The position numbers and the translations under genes are program-made. The notes beneath the pieces are model-generated. The model was not told the DNA's origin and did not search any database. It saw only the letters and a program-made list of their open reading frames with translations. Below, one piece after another: positions 8,650 to 18,900 of a stretch of 64,000 nt of DNA; position 1 is the stretch's first letter, and the number at the start of each line of letters is the position of its first letter. The DNA comes from Fibrella rubiginis (GTDB taxonomy: Bacteria; Bacteroidota; Bacteroidia; Cytophagales; Spirosomataceae), in contig NZ_JAFMYV010000013.1 in NCBI RefSeq assembly GCF_017353185.1, positions 62,001-126,000 of the forward strand, in the 5' to 3' direction.

Positions 8650-9654
8650 ATGAAAACCATACGTTTACTCTGGGTGGTCTGGCTACTGCTGTGCCTGTTG
8701 CTGGTCACCCCCACCCTGCAAGCTCAGTTTGTGGTCTCCGACCCGATCCACACGGCGGTATCGAACCTGATGCAGTTGATTCAAAAACCGTCGTTCAAAA
8801 CGATGGTCGATGCCGTCGAAAAGCTCAAAAAAGTGAAGGGAGCTGTGCAGAGCTATCACCGGGGGCAGCAGTTGATTCAGACCGTGCAGCAGACCACGCG
8901 CACGCTGCAAAGCATCTCGACGGTCATCAGCAAAGACGGCCACATTTACCCAGCGGAATATTCGCTCATCGCCGACGATCTGAGCGCGATGGGCACTCAC
9001 GCCAACGACATCCTGAAAGATATGCGGCAGGGTACGTCGCAGAACCTCTTCGAGATAAACGATCAGGGCCGGATCGAGTGGATTTTCCGGGCCTACGAGA
9101 GTGCGAAGAAGTTTCAAGGGCTGGTCAACAACTACTACTACAAAGTGCGGGCTATGTCGTTGCGCCGGGTACGGTCGCAAAAAGACTGGATGATGACCAG
9201 CCGCCTGTACGCCATCGCCGAGCCGACGCTGAACAAAACCGGTAGCTACCAAGAAGTGCAGTTCATGCTGGGCGAAAAAGGCTACGACGATGATTACACC
9301 GACCGCACGAAGTCGGCCCTCGACGAAGAAACCATTGCCCGGCAACAACGGGAAAAGCAGGCCGAAATCGACCGGAAAACCGCCCTGATGCAGGAATGCC
9401 AGGACCGGCTACAGATTGCCGATTTGCAGGGGGAGCAACAGGCATACGCCGAGATGAAGTTCATCTACCCGCCTTACTTCGACCCGGAGAAAAAGGGCAA
9501 GCCCAACGGGTACGTAGACCCCTACGACGGCCATATCATTTCGGACGAAGAGTTTGGCATCTTGGTACGCATCCGGGGCCGACAGATTGCCACCGAAAAG
9601 CGGTCAGCTATTCAGCGTGAATGCCAGGAGAAGATGAGCAGTAGTGGAGGCTAA
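8650..9654 (+). CDS. TraI/DUF4141-like periplasmic conjugation protein (VirB5/TrbJ-like)
   Basis: 334 residues with a signal peptide ending near LQAQ. The rest is mostly predicted helix, rich in Lys, Gln and Arg, with a tyrosine cluster NNYYYKVRAMSLRR in the middle. Position after traG and before the TraJ-like gene fits TraI/DUF4141, which is VirB5/TrbJ-like. It is longer than the usual 210 or so residues because of a charged coiled-coil-like stretch near 220-260 and a C-terminal tail. Family assignment rests partly on gene order. Confidence 0.6.
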   Translation: MKTIRLLWVVWLLLCLLLVTPTLQAQFVVSDPIHTAVSNLMQLIQKPSFKTMVDAVEKLKKVKGAVQSYHRGQQLIQTVQQTTRTLQSISTVISKDGHIYPAEYSLIADDLSAMGTHANDILKDMRQGTSQNLFEINDQGRIEWIFRAYESAKKFQGLVNNYYYKVRAMSLRRVRSQKDWMMTSRLYAIAEPTLNKTGSYQEVQFMLGEKGYDDDYTDRTKSALDEETIARQQREKQAEIDRKTALMQECQDRLQIADLQGEQQAYAEMKFIYPPYFDPEKKGKPNGYVDPYDGHIISDEEFGILVRIRGRQIATEKRSAIQRECQEKMSSSGG

Positions 9655-9699
9655 ACGTCTGATACAGAACCGTAATACGTACCAATCCGCTTACATCTT

Positions 9700-10983
9700 A
9701 TGCTTTTCGACGCTTACAAAACCTTGCTGGGCCTCTACGCCGACATGACGGCCTCCACGATGGACATCACCGCCCTGATCGAGTCGAAGATTCGGGCCGT
9801 TGCCGGCATTGGGGCATTGGTGTACATCTTCTCCCGGCTGATTCCCGACGTGATGCAGAACGGCACGATTAACTTTTTCCCGTACCTGCGTCCATTCATG
9901 CTGATGGTGCTGATCGGCCTGTCACCCCGCATTTGCAACGGCATCGACAAGCTGGGGGAAAGCATCCGCACGGCGGTCGAGCGGCAGAACGGTACGTTGT
10001 ACGAGAAGATTGCCGAACAGACCAAGCTGCTCCAACAAACAGTCGATGCCAAGTGGCAGGAGATTGGTGAGCACCCCGAATTGTTCCGGCAGGTTGACCC
10101 CAACTTTGACCCGGATGCGTTCGGCTCCAGCCTGAAACTGAGCTTCGCCGAATATTCCGAGAAGTTCAAGTACGAATTGCTCTCCTACACGCAGGACATT
10201 TTGCTGGCTCTGATGCAACTGGCCGAGTGTATTCTGTTTCTGATCTCATTCACGTACCGCCTGATACTGCGGATGGGTGCGCCGATTGCCATTGCGTTGG
10301 CCGTGTTCCCCGGCATGACGGGCAACATTGCCGAGTGGTTTGGCAAGTACATCAACTACACGCTACTGCCTGCGGTCGCGGCTGTGTACTCGTCTATCGC
10401 TTTCAAGGTCACGCTCAAATACCTCAGCTACTACGACCCCAAGACGATTGTGCTTGGCAATGCGGGCGGGGCCGAAGCCCACACGCCTGAATACATGGGA
10501 CTGGCCTTTATCGGCATCTTGGTCATGTGCCTGATTGGCTACTGCCAGGTGCCGTCGATGACCAACATGCTGGTGACGGTTGGGGGCGTGGGGGCAATGG
10601 TACAGGGAGCGACCCGAATGGCCCGGTCGGGGGCAGGTACGGTAGCGGCTCCCGTTACCAAACCGCTTAGAGCTGCCGGGCATTCGGTGGCGGCACGGGT
10701 TGGCGGAGGTATCACCAACGTAGCCCGATTAGGCGGCAATGTAGCCGGTGGGGTGGCGAAAGCACCCTTCACGATGGCTGCTCATGTGGCAGGCGGGGCG
10801 GCACGGGGTGCACGGGCCGGGGCCTCGTCGGGTGGCAACGTCCTAAGCCGGGGCGTAAAGGGGGTAGCCGGGGGGATTGTCGGGGCTGTCATTGGTAGCG
10901 GAGCGGGGGCCGTCGCTGCTGCCGAAGGAGCTACGCGCGGGGCGTACCGAAAGACTTTTCCCAACAAGAAAAATCAACTCTAA
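9700..10983 (+). CDS. traJ: TraJ-like polytopic membrane protein (VirB6-like)
   Basis: 427 residues with several hydrophobic segments at about 25-45, 62-85, 170-205, 215-240 and 255-290, the VirB6/TraJ layout. The first third has a soluble loop (VDAKWQEIGEHPELFRQ) between membrane parts. The last 130 residues are very rich in Gly, Ala and Arg with repeated GGxAxGxARxA patterns, probably a flexible or glycine-zipper tail. Role: inner-membrane channel component of the mating apparatus. It is followed by 40 nt and then a small membrane protein. Confidence 0.75.
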   Translation: MLFDAYKTLLGLYADMTASTMDITALIESKIRAVAGIGALVYIFSRLIPDVMQNGTINFFPYLRPFMLMVLIGLSPRICNGIDKLGESIRTAVERQNGTLYEKIAEQTKLLQQTVDAKWQEIGEHPELFRQVDPNFDPDAFGSSLKLSFAEYSEKFKYELLSYTQDILLALMQLAECILFLISFTYRLILRMGAPIAIALAVFPGMTGNIAEWFGKYINYTLLPAVAAVYSSIAFKVTLKYLSYYDPKTIVLGNAGGAEAHTPEYMGLAFIGILVMCLIGYCQVPSMTNMLVTVGGVGAMVQGATRMARSGAGTVAAPVTKPLRAAGHSVAARVGGGITNVARLGGNVAGGVAKAPFTMAAHVAGGAARGARAGASSGGNVLSRGVKGVAGGIVGAVIGSGAGAVAAAEGATRGAYRKTFPNKKNQL

Positions 10984-11023
10984 TCTATTGCCTTTACGAC
11001 TCTGATCTATTGCTTTTCACGTC

Positions 11024-11281
11024 ATGAACTCGATTAATTATCATCATAACCACTTGTTAAACAGCCATAAACAACTTGTGTGGCTAACCGTCAGCGGTAT
11101 GACCCTTTGTGCGTTGACCGTACTGACCTGCATTGTCTGGAGCTTTGGTCGGTATCGGCAGGCTACGCGAAACACCTTCGTCTTTCATGACAAAGGAGCG
11201 GCTATTTCTATCTATGACCAGCGAAGTAATCCGCTGTTAGTCAAATCAGTAGCGAGTAACCCTTACCAACGTACCCGATGA
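11024..11281 (+). CDS. Small membrane protein resembling the TraK N-terminus
   Basis: 85 residues: about 18 polar residues, one membrane helix near 20-42, then RNTFVFHDKGAAISIYD. This resembles the region just after the TraK helix (KRIYLVNRGEAIQV) in the next gene. It ends by overlapping the traK start (ATGA). It may be a truncated paralogue of the VirB8-like protein lacking the periplasmic domain, or an independent small anchor. Similarity judged by eye over about 15 residues. Confidence 0.5.
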   Translation: MNSINYHHNHLLNSHKQLVWLTVSGMTLCALTVLTCIVWSFGRYRQATRNTFVFHDKGAAISIYDQRSNPLLVKSVASNPYQRTR

Positions 11282-11892
11282 AACAGCTTTTGCAACTGGA
11301 AAAAGACTTTCAGCGGGGCCGCTGGCTGCTGGTGGCCGCGTTTGGCTTCAGCCTGATTATCTCGCTTACGGCGGTGGTGCTGGCTTTCAAATACAGCAAT
11401 GAGTTCAGCAAGCGCATTTACCTCGTGAATCGGGGCGAAGCCATTCAGGTAACGTGCGGCAATGTAACGGACAACCGCCCGGCAGAACTGCGGCATCACG
11501 TTGGTCGTTTCCACGAGTTATTCTTCACCGTGTCGCCCGACCCGAAATCCATCGACGACAACATCCGACGGGCGATGTTCCTCTGTGACGAATCGGCTAA
11601 ACGACTCTACAACAACCTGTCGGAGCAGAATTTTTACCGCGATATGGTGCAGGGTAACGTCACGCAACGGGTGCAGATCGACTCAGTCGTAGCCGACCTA
11701 CGGCACTACCCCTACCGGGCAGTCACCTACGCCCGGCTCGTACAAGAACGGGCAACGGCTATCGTCCACCGTAACCTGGTCACGGAAACCACTCTGGTCG
11801 ACGTGAACCGTTCGGATAATTCGCCCAATGGTCTGCTGATGCGGAATTTTCATATTCTATCATCCCGCGTTACGCAGGAATACAGCAAATAA
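11278..11892 (+). CDS. traK: TraK-like conjugation protein (VirB8-like)
   Basis: 204 residues: a short cytoplasmic N-terminus, one membrane helix near 15-40, then a periplasmic domain. RIYLVNRGEAIQV and the following RPAELRHHVGRFHELFFT are typical of Bacteroidetes TraK. The family is a VirB8-like bitopic assembly factor linking inner- and outer-membrane parts. Two nucleotides separate its stop from the next start. Confidence 0.85.
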   Translation: MKQLLQLEKDFQRGRWLLVAAFGFSLIISLTAVVLAFKYSNEFSKRIYLVNRGEAIQVTCGNVTDNRPAELRHHVGRFHELFFTVSPDPKSIDDNIRRAMFLCDESAKRLYNNLSEQNFYRDMVQGNVTQRVQIDSVVADLRHYPYRAVTYARLVQERATAIVHRNLVTETTLVDVNRSDNSPNGLLMRNFHILSSRVTQEYSK

Positions 11893-11893
11893 G

Positions 11894-12130
11894 ATGTTTC
11901 GCTTCCATTCCCGTCGATCAACAGACACGAACAACGACGAGCCGATAGTCGAAGGGCATCCGGCCTTCCGGCTGGGTACGATCCTTGGCGGTTGGCTAAC
12001 GGCTCGTGAACAACGCCTGGCTAACTGGCTCAATCAGGCGCAACACCGGATCAGCTTTCAGTTACGAAATGCCCTCTTAGGACTGATTGGCCTGTTTTTT
12101 TTACTCTATTTCATTGCCTTACTAACCTAA
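11894..12130 (+). CDS. Small TraL-like membrane protein
   Basis: 78 residues with a basic, polar N-terminal half and one C-terminal membrane helix (about 55-77). Location between traK and traM matches the poorly conserved TraL slot of Bacteroidetes clusters. There is no recognisable catalytic or metal motif. The gene is packed 1-2 nt from both neighbours, which supports it being real. Confidence 0.55.
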   Translation: MFRFHSRRSTDTNNDEPIVEGHPAFRLGTILGGWLTAREQRLANWLNQAQHRISFQLRNALLGLIGLFFLLYFIALLT

Positions 12131-12132
12131 TC

Positions 12133-13656
12133 ATGGAGTACAATCAACCCGAACAAGACCCTTTATTTGATACAACGTCGGACCAAACACCTGCGCCGGG
12201 CAACGAAACCCTGCAAAAAGGCAAGCTGGGCCGCAAACAGATTTTCCTGCTGTTGGGTGGCTTTGTGTTTCTCCTGGGGGTTGCCATCTTCGGTTTTCTG
12301 GGCGGGTTCATCCAATCCGATTCGCCTACTGAATCGAGTATTCCCAACGATGCCGGAGCCTCGTCGCTGGCTCCGCCCGAAGCCCGCCCGCATGGCCTTG
12401 ACTACCGCGAAAAGTACGATAAGTACGGCTTTGACGGAGCTTCGCTTAGTCCCACTACATCGGGGGCGATGGACCGGCAGGCCGCAGCAGGTACTCAACT
12501 GCTCACGGGGAAAGACCCTTCGGCCTTGCGCGGATCAAATGAGTCCCTGAGCGAGTCGGACTTACAGGTAATGAGTCGGAAAAACGGCCCAACTACCGCG
12601 CCCTATCAAACGGCCACTGAGCGTAAAACACTGCGACAGCGGCAATTAAACCGACAATTTGGTCATCAGCAAGCCGAGCGGGAGGCTATTTACCGAACCA
12701 TGCACCGTTCGCCTAAAGGAAAAGAACAGGTAGCCGAAGAACGGATTGCCCGGCGCGAACGCGATCTTGATCGGCAGACTGCCGACGCGCTGCTTAAGCA
12801 AATGGAAACGGCTAATCAGCGGTTTGCCGGTACGTCGGCAGGCGGTCAGGGAGCCGCATCAGGTACGTCGCTCAACATGAATGAGTACCAGCAGTTGAAG
12901 CAACTGCATAACGGCGAGTTGCCCCCCTCCTACCGAGCCTACTTCAAACGGGAAATTGAAGCCGAAAATGGGGCAAAAACAGGCGAACGTGATGCTTCTG
13001 TTGCCAACCCCCTAAGCGACGAAGCTGACTTACCAGCGCGAAAGGCAATAAATTTAAGTAACGTTGGCTTTTACGGACTGAGTAGCCAAACCCGTACAGA
13101 TCCCGTTCCTAAAGCTGGCTCTGGTCAATCCATTCCGGCAGTCATCCACGGTGACGGTGAGGCCATAACAGTACAACAGGGCAGTTCTGTCAAGATCCGG
13201 CTCCTCAACGAAACGCCCCTGCGGATGGCTGGCAAGTGGGTAACACTACCCGCTCATACGCTCTTGACGGGTACGTGTTCCATTGGGCAGGACCGGCTCA
13301 ATATCACCGTTACGAGTCTACGAATAGGGTCGGAGATTTATCCGATTGGCCTCAACGTCTTCGATTTAGACGGTCGAGCCGGGTTGTCGGTACCTAACCT
13401 GTCTCAAAAGAATCAACTCGCACAGGGCGCGGCCCGTTCGGCGGGTCAGGCGGTATCGTCACCGTATTATTTCGTGCCACAGGGGTCATTCGGGCAGCAG
13501 GTGGGTAGCCAGATGGCCATGCAGGTCACGAACACGGCCTTCCAGGGTATCCGCTCACTGCTACAGACTAAACTGAACGCGGTTAAAGTGACCGTCAAGC
13601 CCAACTACCGGGTTTTCCTCCGCCCCGAAGGAGCCAATTCAATGGCAACTGAATAA
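12133..13656 (+). CDS. traM: TraM-like conjugation protein (VirB10-like)
   Basis: 507 residues. One membrane helix at about 35-55 is preceded by a cytoplasmic Pro/Gln-rich tail. A long polar, Arg/Gln-rich periplasmic spacer follows (60-310). The C-terminal 170 residues form the conserved domain: VIHGDGEAITVQQGS, VKIRLLNETPLRM, TLPAHTLLTGTCSIG and IYPIGLNVFDLDGRAGL. This is the Bacteroidetes TraM pattern and corresponds to VirB10, the energy-transducing scaffold spanning both membranes. Confidence 0.88.
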   Translation: MEYNQPEQDPLFDTTSDQTPAPGNETLQKGKLGRKQIFLLLGGFVFLLGVAIFGFLGGFIQSDSPTESSIPNDAGASSLAPPEARPHGLDYREKYDKYGFDGASLSPTTSGAMDRQAAAGTQLLTGKDPSALRGSNESLSESDLQVMSRKNGPTTAPYQTATERKTLRQRQLNRQFGHQQAEREAIYRTMHRSPKGKEQVAEERIARRERDLDRQTADALLKQMETANQRFAGTSAGGQGAASGTSLNMNEYQQLKQLHNGELPPSYRAYFKREIEAENGAKTGERDASVANPLSDEADLPARKAINLSNVGFYGLSSQTRTDPVPKAGSGQSIPAVIHGDGEAITVQQGSSVKIRLLNETPLRMAGKWVTLPAHTLLTGTCSIGQDRLNITVTSLRIGSEIYPIGLNVFDLDGRAGLSVPNLSQKNQLAQGAARSAGQAVSSPYYFVPQGSFGQQVGSQMAMQVTNTAFQGIRSLLQTKLNAVKVTVKPNYRVFLRPEGANSMATE

Positions 13657-13676
13657 CAAGTTTTCTTTCAACTTAC

Positions 13677-14852
13677 ATGACACGCTTTATCCTACTCTAT
13701 TTTCTTGCCTTTAGCGCGTGGACGGCCCACGCCCAGTCCGTGAAAGCCACGAAGGCGACGCGGGCATTCTCATCTTTGGGTAAACCGGTACGTACTAAAA
13801 CGCCCCTGTATGCGGCTATTCAGCCGTTGGCCGTGAAGGGAATTTCCTCGTCCGTTCCCAGCATCCCTTCGGCAGTGACTACGCCAATGGTGGTTCAGAC
13901 ATCGTCAAAACAACGCGATGAGAAAACGCTTAATCCAGCCAATCCAACCGTCAACGTTGCGAATCCGGCACTGGTGGGGTCCATCCGTACTAAACCGTAC
14001 CTACTCCCCATTGATCGGGCTGCGGTCAAAGGGTCGTATCCGTTGGGCATTTCGGATCGAAAGACAACCCACATCATCTTTCCGGCCCGAATTCAGGAGT
14101 TTGATGCTGGTACGGATTACGTATTAGCTCAGATCCCCGAAACAGTAAGGAACGTACTACGCATCAAAGCCAATCCGAAGGCAACCGCTTTTTGCCGGGC
14201 CGATTCAGGCCGCGAAACAAACATGACGGTGATGACGGAGGATGGTGGTTTTTATTCGTTTCTGGTTCGCTATCAGGACGAGCCGGAGGTGCTGAACATC
14301 AACATGGCCAACAACCTGTCGGCGGACGAATATACCAGCCGGACGCTGGGCATCAATCGGGCCACCACCATTACTCTGACCGCTTCGGCAACAGCGACCA
14401 ACGGAACTCCACCGGTGAGCGACTTACTCTACCAGTGTCAGCGTATCGCGGATCGCAAGGCATTCATTCGCAACATTGGTGCCTCGACCATGCGAATCAG
14501 CAACCTACTGACGGGCATCTATGTAGCTGACAAGGTGATGTATATGCAGTTCACCATTCGCAACGACAGTCAGATTGACTACGAGGTCGATTTCGTTAAG
14601 TTTTACGTCCGTGACAAGGACGTACTCAAGCGTATGGCTGCGCAGGAGGTCGAGCTAAAACCTCACGCCCACTATCCCGAATCGTTTACGCTGCTTCGCG
14701 CCAAAGCGGAACGTACCGTCGTGTACGCACTGCCGCTAACAACGATTACCGAAGACAAAATCATCGACGTGGAGCTGTACGAGAAAAACGGCGGGCGGCA
14801 CATGCGCTATCAGATTGAAGCGGACGTAGTACTGTTAGCCAAACCCCTGTAA
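13677..14852 (+). CDS. traN: TraN-like conjugation protein (VirB9-like)
   Basis: 391 residues with a signal peptide ending near AHAQ. Residues 20-110 are Pro/Thr/Ala-rich and variable; the conserved part starts at KTTHIIFPARIQEFD and includes ETNMTVMTEDGGFYSF and later RNDSQIDYEVDFVKFY. These are TraN hallmarks. TraN is the VirB9-like periplasmic and outer-membrane partner of TraM. It is somewhat longer than usual because of the N-terminal spacer. Confidence 0.87.
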   Translation: MTRFILLYFLAFSAWTAHAQSVKATKATRAFSSLGKPVRTKTPLYAAIQPLAVKGISSSVPSIPSAVTTPMVVQTSSKQRDEKTLNPANPTVNVANPALVGSIRTKPYLLPIDRAAVKGSYPLGISDRKTTHIIFPARIQEFDAGTDYVLAQIPETVRNVLRIKANPKATAFCRADSGRETNMTVMTEDGGFYSFLVRYQDEPEVLNINMANNLSADEYTSRTLGINRATTITLTASATATNGTPPVSDLLYQCQRIADRKAFIRNIGASTMRISNLLTGIYVADKVMYMQFTIRNDSQIDYEVDFVKFYVRDKDVLKRMAAQEVELKPHAHYPESFTLLRAKAERTVVYALPLTTITEDKIIDVELYEKNGGRHMRYQIEADVVLLAKPL

Positions 14853-14855
14853 ATC

Positions 14856-15419
14856 ATGCGCCGTATTTTGTTTTTTCTATTAGTGAGTTTTCCATCGCTA
14901 TTGCCCGCGCTCGCTCAGGTACATTTAAAAGGGCAACGGTTTGTCGAGGTACAAGCGGGCCTGACGGATGATTTCCACCTGACCAAAAACCAACTGGGCA
15001 TCAACGCCCTAATCAGTACGGGTCGGTACAACCGACAGTACAACGCCTGGAAACTGACCGTAAGCTACGTACACAAACAAGACGCCCTTGCTGATACGGG
15101 CGGTAACCAAACGCTACGTCAATTCAGCGTTGGTTGGGGTTATGAGTTTAACCTGTGGCGAAATGCAACACGCACCCGATTTATCCGGGGGGTAGTGCAG
15201 CCGGCAGTTTTCTACGAGACGGTCAGCAATCCGCAGAAGACCCTTTCTGATACACTTCAATCGACTACAGGCACGTCCCGATTCCTGTTGGGGGGCGACG
15301 TTGGCTTAGAGTTGGAGTGGTCGCCAATCGTATTCAGCGTTCGGCAACGCTGGCAACCCAAGTCAACCGTTCAGCCGTTTCATACCCTGTTCTCGGTTGG
15401 GTGGCGGTTTCATCAATGA
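14856..15419 (+). CDS. traO: TraO-like outer membrane protein
   Basis: 187 residues, 3 nt after traN. A signal peptide ends near ALAQ. The mature part alternates hydrophobic and polar residues with many aromatic positions and ends in WRFHQ, consistent with a small outer-membrane beta barrel. Bacteroidetes TraO has this size and position. It is the last recognisable transfer gene here; no TraP, TraQ, relaxase or coupling protein follows. Confidence 0.7.
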   Translation: MRRILFFLLVSFPSLLPALAQVHLKGQRFVEVQAGLTDDFHLTKNQLGINALISTGRYNRQYNAWKLTVSYVHKQDALADTGGNQTLRQFSVGWGYEFNLWRNATRTRFIRGVVQPAVFYETVSNPQKTLSDTLQSTTGTSRFLLGGDVGLELEWSPIVFSVRQRWQPKSTVQPFHTLFSVGWRFHQ

Positions 15420-15483
15420 CAAGCTGGTCTATTCACCAGTACACAAACCTGCTTTTGACTACCTGTTGCATAAAGGTTTGCCG

Positions 15484-15491
15484 TACCTTTG
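15484..15491 (+). promoter_or_regulatory. Bacteroidetes -7 element (TACCTTTG) before the metal-efflux island
   Basis: TACCTTTG matches the TAnnTTTG -7 consensus exactly and lies 15 nt before the ATG of the small Cys/His-rich protein. The closest TTG (15466-15468) is 15 nt upstream, slightly short for a standard -33 spacing. The start would leave almost no 5' leader. Confidence 0.45.
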
Positions 15492-15505
15492 CGTTCGTGA
15501 AGTGG

Positions 15506-15826
15506 ATGACGATCATTTTAGCCCTCTACGTACTTGGCCTTTCTGTGTGGCCCTGTGCGGATGCAGCCCTGCCGGCAAATCGGCAAGAGCAGGGAGCTGT
15601 CCTGATCGCAGCATCAGCCCCTGTGCATGACAACCATGATGCCTGCACACCCTTCTGCACCTGTGCCTGTTGTACGGCTACGATTAGTATCACTCCGCAC
15701 TTTAGTTACAGCGTAATGCCAATGGTTGAGCTTGTACCGATAGCGACAGCCATTTTCCAGTATGTCCCCCTCCACTGGGCATCTCCGCTCTCTGCCATCT
15801 GGCAACCCCCTCAACTTCGGGCCTGA
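15506..15826 (+). CDS. Small secreted Cys/His-rich protein (DUF6660-like)
   Basis: 106 residues from ATG at 15506, chosen because it starts a signal sequence (MTIILALYVLGLSVWPC). The mature part has HDNHDACTPFCTCACC, a dense metal-binding-like cluster, then an aromatic C-terminal region. Similar small proteins precede CusA-type efflux genes in Bacteroidetes, and I associate them with DUF6660. Likely role: periplasmic metal binding or sensing for the pump encoded downstream (inference). Confidence 0.65.
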   Translation: MTIILALYVLGLSVWPCADAALPANRQEQGAVLIAASAPVHDNHDACTPFCTCACCTATISITPHFSYSVMPMVELVPIATAIFQYVPLHWASPLSAIWQPPQLRA

Positions 15827-15935
15827 ACACCCTCGCCGGTCGCGTTGGCTGCTAGTGCTACGTCCTCTCGGACGGTAGTAAGGCTGTCTATACGCGTCCG
15901 GCATTTTCTCATTGTCCATTTGTTCAGACCCGATC

Positions 15936-18900
15936 ATGCTGGATCGTATCATTCATTTTTCAATTCAGAACAAGCTCATCATTGGTCTCTTTACGCTGGC
16001 CCTGGTGATCTGGGGCAGCTACTCACTGAGTCGGCTACCCATCGATGCTCTGCCCGACATCACTAACAATCAGGTGCAGGTCATTACCCAAAGCCCGGCC
16101 CTGTCGGCCCCCGACGTGGAACGGCTTATTAGCTTTCCCATCGAGCAGACGATGGCCACTCTGCCGGACTTAGTCGAGGTACGTTCCATATCCCGCTTTG
16201 GCCTGTCAGTCGTCACCATCGTCCTTCAGGATAACGTTGACATCTATTTGGCCCGTCAGCAGGTTTTCGAACGGCTTCAACAGGCTCGATCTCAAATTCC
16301 TGCTGATGCGGGCAATCCCGAACTTGCCCCGGTCACGACGGGTCTTGGCGAAATATATCAATACGTTTTAAGGGCCAAACCCGGCTACGAAAAACGCTAC
16401 CCGGCGATGGAGCTGCGCTCGATTCAGGACTGGATTGTTCGGCGGCAACTGCTGGGCACCAAGGGCGTGGCCGATGTGAACAGCTTCGGCGGTTTTCTCA
16501 AGCAGTATGAAGTAGCCGTCGATCCTCAACGGCTACGGGCCTCTGGGGTAACGATGGACGATCTGTTCACGGCACTTCAAAAGAACAATCGGAATACCGG
16601 CGGAGCCTACATCGACCGTCGGCCCAATGCCTATTTTATTCGCTCGGAAGGGCTGATTAGTACCATGGCGGACATTGGCAAAATCATGGTGCGTCGGAAC
16701 CCCAACGGCACACCCGTACTAGTACGTGATGTTGCTCAGGTGGGGCTGGGGTCGGCGGTTCGCTACGGGGCGATGACCCGCAACGGCGAGGGCGAAGTGG
16801 TTGGGGCCATTGTATTGATGCTCAAAGGTGCCAATTCCTCCCAGGTAATCGGTAACGTCAAGCAGCGCATCGAGCAAATCAAGAAGTCGCTGCCCGAAGG
16901 CGTAGAAATTCACGCTTTCCTTGACCGCACCAAACTTGTTAACCGCGCCATTGGCACGGTGCAAAAGAACCTCATCGAGGGGGCACTTATCGTCATTTTC
17001 GTACTGGTGCTGCTATTGGGTAACTGGCGGGCGGGCTTGGTGGTGGCCTCGGTGATTCCGCTGGCCATGCTTTTTGCCGTATCGCTGATGAATCTGTTCG
17101 GCGTGTCGGGCAACCTGATGAGCCTGGGGGCCATCGACTTCGGGTTGATCGTCGACGGGGCGGTCATTATCGTGGAAGCAACCCTGCACCACATAGCCCT
17201 GAAGAACTACCGACATAGTCTTTCCCAGGCCCAAATGGACGAGGAGGTGTACGAGTCGGCCAGTCGCATCCGTTCGTCGGCGGCTTTCGGCGAAATCATC
17301 ATCCTGATCGTGTATCTGCCCATTCTGGCCTTAGAAGGTGTGGAAGGCAAGATGTTTCGACCGATGGCCCAAACGGTCGCGTTTGCCATTCTGGGGGCGT
17401 TCATCCTCTCGCTGACCTACGTACCGATGGCCTCGGCCCTGCTGCTGAGCAAGAAACCGGTCAAGGAGGGAACGCGTACCATCTCCGACCGCATCATGGG
17501 GGTTTTCCACCGACTTTATGACCCGGCTATCCGCTGGACACTGGGCCATAGAGGGCTGGTGGTTGGTTTATCCGTTGGCCTGTTTGCCGTCGCGCTGTTC
17601 ATCTTCAGTCGATTGGGCGGAGAGTTCATCCCGCAGTTGGACGAGGGAGATTTTGCCGTCGAAACCCGGCTGATGACCGGGGCCTCATTAGGTCAGACTA
17701 TTGATGCTTCGCTTCAGGCAGGAAACATACTGAAAGAAAACTTCCCTGAAGTGGTTGAGGTCATTGGCAAGGTCGGCGCAGGAGAAATTCCAACTGACCC
17801 TATGCCAATAGAAGCCATTGACGTCATGGTGATCCTCAAAGACCGAAGTGAGTGGACCTCAGCTAGCAGCCGAGAGGAACTGGCGGAGAAGATGCAGGAG
17901 AAGTTGAACCAGATTCCGGGGGTAAGTTTTGGTTTTCTGCAACCGATCCAGATGCGCTTCAGCGAGTTGATATCCGGCGTGAAGCAGGACATTGCCATCA
18001 AGCTCTATGGCGAAGACCTCAATGTCTTAGCCGATTACGCGGCCCGCATTGGTCGAGTAGTTAGTGCGGTGCCTGGAGCCGAAGACCTCTACGTGGAGCA
18101 GGTGTCTGGACTATCCCAGATCGTTGTCAACTACGACCGCGATGCACTGGCCCGATTTGGTCTTTCCATCGAGGATGCCAACCGATATCTACAGGCCGCG
18201 TTTGCTGGCTCGTCGGCGGGGTTAGTGTATGAGGGCGAACGGCGGTATGATTTGGTGGTGCGCCTACAGCAGCAGAGCCGTCAACGGCTCGAAGACGTAC
18301 AGAATCTGTTGGTGACGACGGTAGACGGTCAAGCTGTCCCGTTGGGTCAACTTGCGTATGTCTCGTTTCAGAATAGCGTCAACCAGATTCAACGCGAAGA
18401 TGCCAAACGGCGCATCATCGTGGCCTTCAATGTCAGGGGCCGCGACGTGGAGAGCGTCGTCAACGAACTGCAACGCAAGCTGGATGCTCAGATTAAGCTG
18501 CCAGTCGGGTATTACGTTACTTACGGGGGGCAGTTTCAGAATCTTCAGGAAGCTAAAGACCGGCTCAGTATCGCCGTGCCGGTGGCGTTGGGGCTGATTT
18601 TCCTCCTGCTCTTCTTCACGTTCGGTTCGGTGCGGCAAAGCCTGCTCATCTTCTCCGCCATTCCGCTATCGGCTATCGGGGGCGTGATCGCGCTCTGGCT
18701 CCGCGATATGCCGTTTAGTATCTCGGCGGGGGTAGGCTTTATCGCCCTCTTTGGGGTGGCGGTGTTGAACGGCATCGTACTGATTGGTGAGTTTAACCAC
18801 CTCAAGGCTGAGTCGGAGTTGGACCTGCGTGACCGAATTTTGCAGGGCACGGCCACCCGGCTACGCCCCGTGATGATGACCGCCCTGGTGGCCTCACTCG

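Noticed and set aside
8604..9245. 213-residue frame on the plus strand over the DUF4141-like gene
   Set aside because: It lies in another frame of a gene with a clear signal peptide and helical pattern, and has His/Arg/Pro-biased composition typical of out-of-frame reading.
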